This document shows positions 1 through 5,101 of a DNA stretch of 7,499 bases, piece after piece. The translations under genes and the position numbers were made by a program. Below the pieces are notes generated by a model that was given only the letters and a program-made list of their open reading frames with translations, had not been told where the DNA came from and made no database searches. Source of the stretch: Deltaproteobacteria bacterium (lineage in GTDB: Bacteria; Desulfobacterota; DSM-4660; Desulfatiglandales; B25-G16); NCBI GenBank assembly GCA_019310745.1, contig JAFDDS010000027.1:1-7499 (forward strand). Reading direction: 5' to 3'. How positions within the stretch are numbered: position 1 is the first letter of the stretch; every line of letters starts with the position of its first letter.

Positions 1-67
1 AATAATCAAAATTACAATATATACGGGTACACGAGATCTCATAAAACTATTTTACACATAAATTTAA

Positions 68-98
68 AAGCTCCATCGACACTGAGTCGATGGAGCTT
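68..98. terminator. Perfect 13-bp stem-loop, possible terminator
   Basis: The arms AAGCTCCATCGAC (68-80) and GTCGATGGAGCTT (86-98) are exact reverse complements around the 5-nt loop ACTGA. A-rich sequence lies on the left and T-containing sequence (ATGTTT) on the right, so it could terminate transcription from either side, most likely for a gene ending just outside the window. There is no clean uninterrupted T run, so a terminator role is inferred. It could instead be an isolated repeat. Confidence 0.4.
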
Positions 99-131
99 AT
101 GTTTAAATCTACTGAAAAATATGGGCCACGT

Positions 132-148
132 ACCCCTCCTGAAGGGGT
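132..148. repeat. Short GC-rich stem-loop
   Basis: ACCCCT (132-137) pairs with AGGGGT (143-148) around the loop CCTGA. It stands alone in AT-rich sequence with no T tract and no adjacent gene. REP-like or element-end sequences can look like this, but only one copy is visible here. Confidence 0.3.
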
Positions 149-187
149 GAATTACAATGAATAAATGCTACTCCCATCTTTATGATT

Positions 188-222
188 TGTCAAGGGATAT
201 GTGTGTCAAGGGATATGTGTGT
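188..222. repeat. 16-bp tandem direct repeat, about 2.2 copies
   Basis: The unit TGTCAAGGGATATGTG occurs at 188-203 and again at 204-219 with no mismatch, followed by a partial third start TGT (220-222). No gene is adjacent. The array could be a recent slippage duplication or a paired binding site. The sequence itself gives no function. Confidence 0.8.
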
Positions 223-416
223 AAAGACCAGAGAGAAATGTCGCAGCTAAATGGTCTTCGGCCCCGAGGATCGGGATCTCCGCTCCGCTTCGACAGGCGG
301 GATAAATAGAGGGCAGAGGCCAGGAAGCACAAATGAGGTAGGCTATTAAAAAAGAGAGTTCAAACGTACACGTAAAGCGAGGTGCCTTTGTGAAAGATAT
401 TTTTGAATGTAGGCAT

Positions 417-462
417 AAAAAAGGGCATTGTCATCGGCTGGAGAGCCTTTGAACAATGCCCT
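417..462 (-). terminator. Rho-independent terminator of the hsp20 gene
   Basis: Read on the minus strand, AGGGCATTGT pairs perfectly with ACAATGCCCT (plus positions 453-462 with 422-431). A small inner hairpin GGCT/AGCC (436-439 with 444-447) sits in the loop, and a run of six T follows (plus-strand A run, 417-422). It begins 15 bp beyond the hsp20 stop codon, which fits termination of a single-gene transcript. Confidence 0.88.
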
Positions 463-477
463 GTAAGAATCAGGCTA

Positions 478-966
478 TTACGCCTTTTTAGTTTTTATCT
501 TCTTTTTTCCTGCCTTCTTTTCCTTGACTTCTATTTTTTTGACCTCACTGACTTCAGCCTTGGGGAGCGTGAGTTTCAAAACACCATCTTTGTAATTTGC
601 ATCTAATTCGTCCGTTTTGACTGTATCGGGAACTCGAAAGCTCCGCTCGAATGAACCGTAATGTCTTTCAATACGCTGGTAATTCTTATCCTTCTCTTCT
701 GTTTCCTTTTTCTTTTCCCCTTTAATGGTGATGATACCATCAGTAAGGGTTACATTAAGATCCTTGACATCAATTCCCGGAATCTCACCACTAATCACAT
801 ATTCTTTCTCTGTTTCAGATATGTCAAAATGAGGAACCACCATTTCCTCCCCTTTAAAAAGGGTAGGAAGCTCAAAGCTATTGAAGAATCGGTCAAAAAT
901 ATCTATCTCTGGAACGACAGGCAGAAACCTTTGCCTTCTCGGTATTAATTGTAACATTGTTGTCAT
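478..966 (-). CDS. Small heat shock protein, Hsp20/alpha-crystallin family
   Basis: An ATP-independent holdase chaperone that binds unfolding proteins in the cytoplasm and keeps them refoldable. The 162-residue product has a short N-terminal arm and an alpha-crystallin domain at roughly residues 44-137, with the hallmark GVLKLTLPK at 128-136. A C-terminal I-x-V motif (IEV, 145-147), the anchor that drives sHsp oligomerisation, is followed by a Lys-rich tail. A start 17 codons upstream is open, but the ATG at 964-966 has a strong AAGGAGGTG Shine-Dalgarno 6-7 nt before it, so I chose this one. The gene is monocistronic, with its own terminator. The family assignment is secure; the client range cannot be inferred. 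Confidence 0.95.
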   Translation of the reverse strand: MTTMLQLIPRRQRFLPVVPEIDIFDRFFNSFELPTLFKGEEMVVPHFDISETEKEYVISGEIPGIDVKDLNVTLTDGIITIKGEKKKETEEKDKNYQRIERHYGSFERSFRVPDTVKTDELDANYKDGVLKLTLPKAEVSEVKKIEVKEKKAGKKKIKTKKA

Positions 967-1015
967 ATTCGACACCTCCTTTCTTAATTCATCCTGCTTT
1001 ATGCTATTAGTAATC

Positions 1016-1066
1016 ATTCTTAATTAGAATACAAGTATATGAATGTATTTTTTTTATTTTTTTTTC
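1016..1066 (-). promoter_or_regulatory. AT-rich promoter region of hsp20 with inverted repeats
   Basis: Upstream of hsp20 the minus strand carries a long A tract (plus strand T8-A-T9, 1048-1065), resembling an UP element. It overlaps the inverted repeat AATACA-N10-TGTATT (1028-1033/1044-1049), next to a second one, ATTCT-N5-AGAAT (1016-1030). TATACT and TTGTAT on the minus strand are possible promoter hexamers. I find no CIRCE element and no convincing sigma-32 consensus, so the mode of heat control is open. Confidence 0.35.
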
Positions 1067-1188
1067 AAATAAAAAGTGTGCGTTGATGGTAGTACTGGCG
1101 CAGATGTGAGCGTGTAGTTTTTAGCTGATAGTTCAAAGCTGACAGGGGAGATACATACAAAAGAGTGATGAAAGGGAAAAAATTGTTT

Positions 1189-1584
1189 TTATGCCACATC
1201 GTACAGAGCGGGAAAAATAGATCGAAAAACCGTGCATTTTCTGCATGATTCCATTTTCTCACGCCAGCTTTCTTGTGCTTGGCCATGGCACATCGTTCCA
1301 TTAATAAACCAGCAAAGGTGTCCACCGTGAAATTCCCACGCAGGACATGTTTTCCTGATTTCCATGGGGCATTTTTTTATAACCCAACAGGGCTTCTGCT
1401 TCCTGTCTCGATTTCGCTTCATAGCAAAAAGAAAGAGCATCTGTCGCTCAATATGTACCGGAATATTTCTCCATCCCTGTTCGAAGCTCTGTATGGCTTT
1501 AAGAGAGGTTCCGAGCAGTTCTGCCAATTGGCTTTGCGTTTTTCCCAGTTGGCACCGAATTAAAGAAAACTCTTCTTTATCCAC
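1189..1584 (-). CDS. XRE-family HTH regulator with C-terminal cysteine-rich (two-CW-like) domain
   Basis: A 131-residue predicted DNA-binding protein. Residues about 5-55 form a Cro/CI-type helix-turn-helix (GKTQSQLAELLGTSLKAIQS followed by a W/N-rich turn). Residues 66-121 hold seven cysteines, C66, C72, C80, C91, C99, C114 and C117, with two Cys-Trp pairs (66-67 and 91-92) and a closing C-x2-C. This spacing resembles the small two-CW domain I know from anaerobic proteobacteria and probably binds metal or senses redox state. The start is GTG, chosen because AAGGAGGT lies 8 nt upstream. The gene is divergent from the ZraP/Spy-like gene at 1772, and its promoter overlaps one of two matching palindromes, so autoregulation is likely. 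The ligand is unknown, and repression rather than activation is inferred from operator position. Confidence 0.85.
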   Translation of the reverse strand: MDKEEFSLIRCQLGKTQSQLAELLGTSLKAIQSFEQGWRNIPVHIERQMLFLFAMKRNRDRKQKPCWVIKKCPMEIRKTCPAWEFHGGHLCWFINGTMCHGQAQESWREKMESCRKCTVFRSIFPALYDVA

Positions 1585-1609
1585 GAAGGTATACCTCCTT
1601 TGTTTCGTA

Positions 1610-1636
1610 CTTATACCACAATGTGGTGAATGTAAA
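1610..1636 (-). promoter_or_regulatory. Predicted promoter of the XRE regulator
   Basis: On the minus strand TTTACA (plus 1631-1636) and TATAAG (plus 1610-1615) are separated by 15 bp; TAAGTA (1608-1613) with a 17-bp spacer is an alternative -10. The spacer contains the left operator palindrome almost exactly, so bound regulator would occlude RNA polymerase. The promoter is inferred by eye. Confidence 0.45.
1615..1627. promoter_or_regulatory. Left operator palindrome (copy 1)
   Basis: ACCACA-A-TGTGGT is a perfect 13-bp palindrome about one central base, within the run ATACCACAATGTGGT (1613-1627), which is shared exactly with the right copy. It sits 30 bp upstream of the regulator's GTG start, between its predicted -35 and -10. 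An autoregulatory operator for the XRE protein is the simplest reading. Confidence 0.7.
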
Positions 1637-1654
1637 GAAGTTGTTGAAAAGAAC

Positions 1655-1682
1655 TTGACAAAAATAACCGAAGCATTATTTT
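1655..1682 (+). promoter_or_regulatory. Predicted sigma-70 promoter of the ZraP/Spy-like gene
   Basis: TTGACA (1655-1660, a perfect -35) is followed 16 bp later by TATTTT (1677-1682). The transcription start would fall near 1689, leaving the right operator at about +4 to +22, a typical repressor position. It is the best-looking promoter in the window. Confidence 0.6.
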
Positions 1683-1692
1683 TAGTGTAGGC

Positions 1693-1711
1693 AATACCAC
1701 AATGTGGTATT
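1693..1711. promoter_or_regulatory. Right operator palindrome (copy 2), 19 bp perfect
   Basis: AATACCACA-A-TGTGGTATT is a perfect 19-bp palindrome with a central A. Its core is identical to copy 1, and the centres are 81 bp apart (1621 and 1702). It lies just downstream of the predicted start point of the 1772 gene. Two identical sites flanking a divergent promoter pair beside an HTH gene make an operator role likely. Confidence 0.75.
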
Positions 1712-1715
1712 ATGC

Positions 1716-1756
1716 AATGGTTTGCTTAATTACAAACAAACCGAAAAATAACCATT
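1716..1756 (+). other. Leader stem-loop just upstream of the ribosome binding site
   Basis: AATGGTT (1716-1722) pairs with AACCATT (1750-1756), and inside it GTTTG (1720-1724) could instead pair with CAAAC (1733-1737). The stem ends four bases before the GGAGGA Shine-Dalgarno at 1760-1765. It could stabilise the mRNA or modulate ribosome access, but it may be chance in an AT-rich leader. Confidence 0.3.
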
Positions 1757-1771
1757 AATGGAGGAAGGAAG

Positions 1772-2266
1772 ATGAAAAGATTGTTCGTACTGTTAGGAAG
1801 TCTACTGCTCGTTTCGGCTTTTGCTATGCCCCTATTGGCACACGGTCCTGGTTTTACAAGAGGCCCGCACATGATGGGACCCTGGGGGGCCGATTCAGGG
1901 TATTCTGGGCAGCATGAGAGAGGATACGGAAATGTGACAGAAGAGCAGCGGAGCAAACTTCAAGAGCTTGACCGGAAATTTTATAACGAAACCACAACGT
2001 TACGAAATGAGATTATGGCTATGTCAGATGAGCTGAATAACATGCTCAATAGGGCTGACCCTGATCCCGAAAAGGCAAAAACGCTTCAGAAAAGCCTCAG
2101 TGAGCTTCGAGCAAAGATGGATGAGAAGCGACTTGCCTATACACTCGAGACACGCACAATTATTCCTGAGTTTCGATCCAGGCACAGATATGAAGGGGGA
2201 TACCGCCACCACAAGAGAGGCTACGGTTCAGGTATGGGCTATCATCCAGGTAGTTGCTGGAGATAA
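1772..2266 (+). CDS. ZraP/Spy-like periplasmic protein (zinc resistance-associated / periplasmic heavy-metal sensor type)
   Basis: A predicted exported envelope-stress or metal-binding chaperone of 164 residues. A signal peptide spans about 1-23 (KR, then a Leu-rich core ending in LLA before H24). A Gly/His/Pro/Met-rich segment follows (24-54), then a helical core with the family signature TEEQRSKLQELDRKFYNET (56-74) and a Leu/Glu/Lys-rich hairpin to about residue 130. The tail is Arg/His/Gly-rich and ends HPGSCWR. Histidines at 24, 33, 48, 138, 146, 147 and 158 plus the single C162 could bind metal. GGAGGA at 1760-1765 supports the ATG. It lies divergent from the XRE regulator, with a palindromic operator at its transcription start, so it is probably that regulator's target. 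Metal specificity is unknown, and Spy-like anti-aggregation chaperone activity is equally possible. Confidence 0.82.
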   Translation: MKRLFVLLGSLLLVSAFAMPLLAHGPGFTRGPHMMGPWGADSGYSGQHERGYGNVTEEQRSKLQELDRKFYNETTTLRNEIMAMSDELNNMLNRADPDPEKAKTLQKSLSELRAKMDEKRLAYTLETRTIIPEFRSRHRYEGGYRHHKRGYGSGMGYHPGSCWR

Positions 2267-2277
2267 GATAACCAACG

Positions 2278-2309
2278 TCATGGGGGTGAACGATGTGTCG
2301 CCCCCATGA
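2278..2309 (+). terminator. Stem-loop after the ZraP/Spy-like gene
   Basis: TCATGGGGG (2278-2286) pairs perfectly with CCCCCATGA (2301-2309), and an inner CGA/TCG pairing shortens the loop. It starts 11 bp after the stop codon. The following sequence TTGTAAC is only weakly T-rich, so it may act with the next hairpin. Confidence 0.6.
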
Positions 2310-2313
2310 TTGT

Positions 2314-2330
2314 AACACTCTGTGTTCTTT
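2314..2330 (+). terminator. Second small hairpin with T-rich tail
   Basis: AACAC (2314-2318) pairs with GTGTT (2322-2326) around TCT and is followed by CTTTTA. It sits directly behind the larger 2278-2309 stem. The stem is short, and alone it would be a weak terminator. Confidence 0.4.
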
Positions 2331-2387
2331 TACTGCATCACTGAACCTGGATAGAGCGTGTTGAGACTCATCGATTAAAAAAAAGCA

Positions 2388-2415
2388 TTGACAACTGATT
2401 GCTGAGAGGTATCGT
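2388..2415 (+). promoter_or_regulatory. Possible promoter of the RseC-like gene
   Basis: TTGACA (2388-2393) is a perfect -35 hexamer. TATCGT (2410-2415), 16 bp later, is the best -10 and matches the consensus only partly. The predicted start would be about 30 bp before the ATG. It overlaps the 12-mer TATCGTAACATA, which recurs upstream of the kinase-like gene. Confidence 0.4.
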
Positions 2416-2452
2416 AACATACAGGAATTGTAGGTGTACAAAGGAGTGAAAC

Positions 2453-2968
2453 ATGGCACAAGAAAAGGGTTTGGTCACCAGCATTACCGAGGATGGGTGG
2501 GCGCAGGTTGAAACCGATAGAAATGATGCGTGTTCTCATTGCGATTCATGCCGTGTCTCGTTTGGATGCAATTCCGAGATGACCATCAAGGCTATCAACA
2601 GGGCTGGAGCTGGAGCGGGTGATCTGGTTTCCATACACCTCAGCTCAGGGACAATAATGAAAAGTGCTGCAATTCTCTATTTGATACCAGTAGCAGGCCT
2701 GATTTCAGGTGCTTTTCTGGGTGATGAGTTAAGCACGAGATTGGCCATGAGTGAAACGGGCGCTATTGCGCTCTTAAGCCTTGCCGGCTTCATCGTGGGT
2801 TATATAATAACCGCACTCATATCCAGATGGATGTCAGGTCGGCGCACGCTAAGCCCCACAATAACCCGTATCATACGGCGTGGTCTTGTGGCCCATGACT
2901 CTTCTCCAACGCCTTCAATAAAGAGCCCAAAGGACTACCCCACGATGTCTGACAATGCTGGATCATAA
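2453..2968 (+). CDS. RseC/MucC (SoxR-reducing) family inner-membrane protein
   Basis: A 171-residue protein of the RseC/MucC family. Relatives are linked to sigma-E control in gamma-proteobacteria and to electron transfer in the Rsx/Rnf-associated SoxR-reducing system. The N-terminal soluble part carries C27, C30, C33 and C39 (C-x2-C-x2-C-x5-C), the family's conserved cysteine cluster. Two membrane segments follow at about 70-90 and 103-125. The tail (about 126-171) is Arg/Ser/Pro-rich and longer than I would expect for the family. AAGGAG at 2441-2446, six bases before the ATG, supports the start. No rpoE, rseA/B or rnf genes lie nearby, so its role here is probably redox or membrane maturation rather than sigma-E signalling. 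That is inference. Confidence 0.85.
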   Translation: MAQEKGLVTSITEDGWAQVETDRNDACSHCDSCRVSFGCNSEMTIKAINRAGAGAGDLVSIHLSSGTIMKSAAILYLIPVAGLISGAFLGDELSTRLAMSETGAIALLSLAGFIVGYIITALISRWMSGRRTLSPTITRIIRRGLVAHDSSPTPSIKSPKDYPTMSDNAGS

Positions 2969-3181
2969 AACTTCAATGGCCTCCCAGAGGCAGACTCTCA
3001 CCAAAGAAAAGAAAATATCGTAACATATTTCTCTATAAAAATACTCACCATCACCGTGAATTACGGGCTTCCTGTAAGTATGTAAGCTTGTAGTTGCTGA
3101 TAGCCCATTCTGCGACAAAAACCTTGATATCTTTTGAAATTTAAGGCATTATCTCAAAAAAAGAACAAGGGGGTGGAACAC
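2969..3181 (+). other. Intergenic spacer with weak stem-loops
   Basis: The spacer between the RseC-like and kinase-like genes contains GCCTC-CCA-GAGGC (2979-2991) just after the RseC stop and TTACGGG-CTT-CCTGTAA (3061-3077, one G-T wobble). Neither has a T tract, so termination is uncertain. It also holds the second copy of TATCGTAACATA (3016-3027). No gene is evident. Confidence 0.4.
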
Positions 3182-3847
3182 ATGCCAGTGATAACCATAT
3201 CCAGAGAAATCTACAGCGAGGGCAGCTATATCGGGGAGAAGGTTGCAGAGGCCCTTGGCTACCATTTTGTAGACAAGAACACGATGGAAAAAGTATTTGC
3301 AGAGCACAGCATTGTTCAATTAGGCGAGGTGTATAACTCTGGGCCAGGATTTTGGGCACGCTTTGACGATATGAGGGCGACAACGGTCAAGTTTTTAAAA
3401 CAGGTGATCCTTGCCCTGGCCAGCCACGGTAACATGGCGATAGTAGGCCGGGGTGCCTTTGCAGTGTTGTCTACTTTTGCAGATGTACTGAACGTGCGGG
3501 TACAATCCCCTTTCCCTGTGAGGGTACGGCGGGCTATGGAAAAGGAGAGAATAGCAGATCGTGGCAGGGCTGAGGCAGTGCTCAGGGAGTGGGATAGAGA
3601 GCGTGACGCCTTTGTCAAGACGTTTTACGATGTTAACTGGTATGATGCAACAGCAGCCAGTGCATTTGACCTGGTAATAAACACCGACAAGGTGCTCCCT
3701 GATGTGGCGGCTACCTGGATCATCCAGGCACACACAGAGCTGAACAAGAAAAAGCCCGGTAGAAAGCTTACTACTGGAACCATAGAGGTGGATACCGCCC
3801 TGGCCAGCACCGTTTCCGAAGTGTTGGGCTGTCATACCATCCATTAG
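3182..3847 (+). CDS. Cytidylate kinase-like family protein
   Basis: A 221-residue predicted nucleotide-binding P-loop protein of the cytidylate-kinase-like family, distinct from true Cmk. It opens with VITISREIYSEGSYIGEKVA (3-22), where canonical members have SREYGSGG followed by a helix, and LGYHFVD (25-31) follows. Later come AIVGRGA (86-92), an Arg-rich lid-like stretch (113-142) and FDLVINTDKV (162-171), all typical of the family. The residues equivalent to the Gly-Ser-Gly-Gly loop are altered to Tyr-Ser-Glu-Gly, so catalysis should not be assumed. The ATG at 3182 is preferred over an upstream TTG (3134) because AAGGGGG (3167-3173) precedes it at normal spacing. The substrate is unknown. 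A terminator hairpin follows. Confidence 0.85.
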   Translation: MPVITISREIYSEGSYIGEKVAEALGYHFVDKNTMEKVFAEHSIVQLGEVYNSGPGFWARFDDMRATTVKFLKQVILALASHGNMAIVGRGAFAVLSTFADVLNVRVQSPFPVRVRRAMEKERIADRGRAEAVLREWDRERDAFVKTFYDVNWYDATAASAFDLVINTDKVLPDVAATWIIQAHTELNKKKPGRKLTTGTIEVDTALASTVSEVLGCHTIH

Positions 3848-3862
3848 AAGACATTCTATCAC

Positions 3863-3899
3863 AAAAGCCTTACTTCTCTCTATGAGATGTGGGGCTTTT
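3863..3899 (+). terminator. Terminator hairpin of the kinase-like gene
   Basis: AAAAGCC (3863-3869) pairs with GGCTTTT (3893-3899), and the inner TCTC-TAT-GAGA (3877-3887) tightens the loop. The 3' arm ends in T4, and the hairpin begins 16 bp after the stop codon. It covers an in-frame ATG at 3882, which argues against that ATG as the start of the next gene. Confidence 0.6.
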
Positions 3900-3944
3900 C
3901 GATTGGAAATTGATGCTCAACAAGTCCATAAAAGGGCCACGGTT

Positions 3945-4934
3945 ATGCTAAAAAAACTTTTTCTTCACATTCAAATTGTTCTTAGCATTTTCTGCATTAC
4001 CCCGTACCTTTTTGCTGATAGCTCTGAAAAAGAAGTCTTTAAACCTCCTGCGATCTATGAATCTACAACTTTTTCACAGGGGTCTAATACATATATCACA
4101 GTAGGAATTGGCGGACTGAGCGGGGATACAACCTATCAGATTGGGGGGAGGTATGTCACTCCATCTGGGAGCGGCACCTATCATTTTCCAATAAGCAAAT
4201 TAGAGTTTCCCTTAGATATGTGGATGATTTCTGTTGAAGAAAGCAAAGAGTTTAAAAAAAATTGGAAGGTGAGCGTAGGTGCGAAAAAAAATTATACACG
4301 TGATGCAGGAAAAATGGAAGACTCAGACTGGTTGACTGTAGCGAATCCATCTCAGCTGGATGTATATTCCCAAAGCGATGCATATCTTGATGTATTAATA
4401 CTGGGTATAAATGTTTCCTACAGGTTTTTTGAAAGGCCACACTGGTCACTTATTGCAGGAGTTGGATATCGTTACCAGAACTTTGACTACGAATGTAAGC
4501 TTAACCGACAATGGTCTCCCTCTGGCCTGTCAGGATATGATTACACAGGAGCTGGCAGTGTAGATTTAACATATGAAGTGACCTATAGCATCCCATATAT
4601 TGAAATCGGAGCACAGTATATATTCAACAACAAATGGAGCTTCGACGCGAGCCTTGGTTACTCCCCAATTGTTCATGCAGAAGATTTGGATGTCCATGTG
4701 TTACGGGCCAAGGTTTCAGAAGGAAACTGCGATGGAGATGCTCTCTTGTTTTTGCTAAAAGGGCGGTATAATGTTTCACGCAGTTGGTTTATTGCTCTTC
4801 AACTTGATTATACGTATATATATACAGATGGGAGACAAGAACAATACACAGATGGGGCATGGAGTGCAACAATCGACCAAGAGATCACAAGTGAGAAGCT
4901 ATTTGGTGTTTTATCTGCAGGATATGCATTTTAG
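3945..4934 (+). CDS. Omptin-like outer-membrane beta-barrel protease (candidate)
   Basis: A 329-residue exported barrel protein. A signal peptide spans 1-24 (MLKKLFLH, hydrophobic core, LFA before D25), and the protein ends in AGYAF, a typical C-terminal BAM-recognition Phe strand. Alternating aromatic strands run throughout. Compared from memory with E. coli OmpT, the segment EDSDWL (125-130) matches the loop bearing D83/D85, giving D126 and D128. DVHVLRAKV (249-257) matches the loop bearing D210/H212, giving D249 and H251. The GGLSG near residue 57, the IPYIE strand (216-220) and the Asn/Tyr-rich last strands also fit omptins. The ATG at 3945 gives a clean signal peptide with AAAGGG 8 nt upstream; the longer ATG at 3882 lies in a terminator. 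Fold and catalytic set support proteolysis at the cell surface, but substrates are unknown and the LPS-binding residues look changed. Confidence 0.75.
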   Translation: MLKKLFLHIQIVLSIFCITPYLFADSSEKEVFKPPAIYESTTFSQGSNTYITVGIGGLSGDTTYQIGGRYVTPSGSGTYHFPISKLEFPLDMWMISVEESKEFKKNWKVSVGAKKNYTRDAGKMEDSDWLTVANPSQLDVYSQSDAYLDVLILGINVSYRFFERPHWSLIAGVGYRYQNFDYECKLNRQWSPSGLSGYDYTGAGSVDLTYEVTYSIPYIEIGAQYIFNNKWSFDASLGYSPIVHAEDLDVHVLRAKVSEGNCDGDALLFLLKGRYNVSRSWFIALQLDYTYIYTDGRQEQYTDGAWSATIDQEITSEKLFGVLSAGYAF

Positions 4935-5009
4935 ATATTTTGCTTTTAATCGTAAAATTAAATAGTTATGAAATATATTTAAAGTAAATAATTATAATTA
5001 TTATTTTAC

Positions 5010-5019
5010 GGTGATCACC
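5010..5019. promoter_or_regulatory. Perfect palindrome GGTGATCACC, possible operator
   Basis: A 10-bp perfect palindrome in an otherwise very AT-rich spacer, about 80 bp upstream of the IMPase start. Its contrast with the surrounding base composition makes it a candidate protein-binding site. There is only one copy in the window, and no regulator can be assigned. Confidence 0.3.
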
Positions 5020-5046
5020 ATTTTCACATTTTAATAATGCGGTATT

Positions 5047-5064
5047 TTTGCATAACCCATATTT
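5047..5064 (+). repeat. 18-bp repeat, copy 1 (possible promoter element)
   Basis: TTTGCATAACCCATATTT here matches TTTGCATAACCTATATTT at 6199-6216 with a single difference. Here it is followed by TGCAAAGG, so TTTGCA and TGCAAA form an inverted repeat (5047-5052/5065-5070). CATATT could be a -10 for the IMPase gene, with a start near 5071. The same element precedes the 6S-like foldback. Confidence 0.6.
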
Positions 5065-5101
5065 TGCAAAGGTTGTACTGCTTCGTAAAGAATAATAACA
5101 A

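Larger units (their letters stand above)
1..415. other. Gene-poor leading region with hairpins and a short tandem repeat
   Basis: I see no convincing coding sequence on either strand before the Hsp20 terminator. The stretch holds a perfect 13-bp stem-loop (68-98), a 6-bp GC-rich stem-loop (132-148), a 16-bp tandem repeat (188-222), an inverted pair AGACCA/TGGTCT (225-230 and 252-257) and a small hairpin CCCGA-GGA-TCGGG (263-275). The GC-rich patch at about 258-301 differs from the AT-rich sequence around it. It could be the remnant of a mobile or repeat element, or an unrecognised RNA, but nothing here is diagnostic. Confidence 0.5.
4935..5101 (+). other. AT-rich spacer with palindromes upstream of the IMPase gene
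   Basis: This spacer holds a perfect AT palindrome AATAATTATAATTATT (4987-5002), enclosed by GTAAA/TTTAC (4984-4988/5005-5009), and a perfect GGTGATCACC (5010-5019). It also carries the TTTGCATAACC repeat copy at 5047-5064. No strong terminator for the omptin-like gene is seen. The IMPase start lacks a clear Shine-Dalgarno. Confidence 0.5.

Noticed and set aside
661..948. Open reading frame on the plus strand opposite Hsp20
   Set aside because: It is antisense to a well-supported Hsp20 gene, low in complexity (Phe/Leu-rich), and has no ribosome binding site.
967..1017. 17-codon N-terminal extension of the Hsp20 gene
   Set aside because: The strong Shine-Dalgarno AAGGAGGTG sits inside this stretch, directly before the inner ATG, so translation should start at 966.
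1028..1065. Inverted repeat followed by a long T run, looking like a plus-strand terminator
   Set aside because: No plus-strand gene precedes it, the stem is only 6 bp and AT-only apart from one pair, and it sits in the promoter region of the minus-strand Hsp20 gene.
1065..1325. Minus-strand open frame overlapping the end of the XRE regulator
   Set aside because: It runs in another frame through the cysteine-rich domain, resembles no family, and lacks a start signal.
3882..3944. Upstream ATG for the omptin-like gene
   Set aside because: It lies in the loop of the preceding terminator hairpin, has no Shine-Dalgarno, and would bury the signal peptide behind 21 polar residues.
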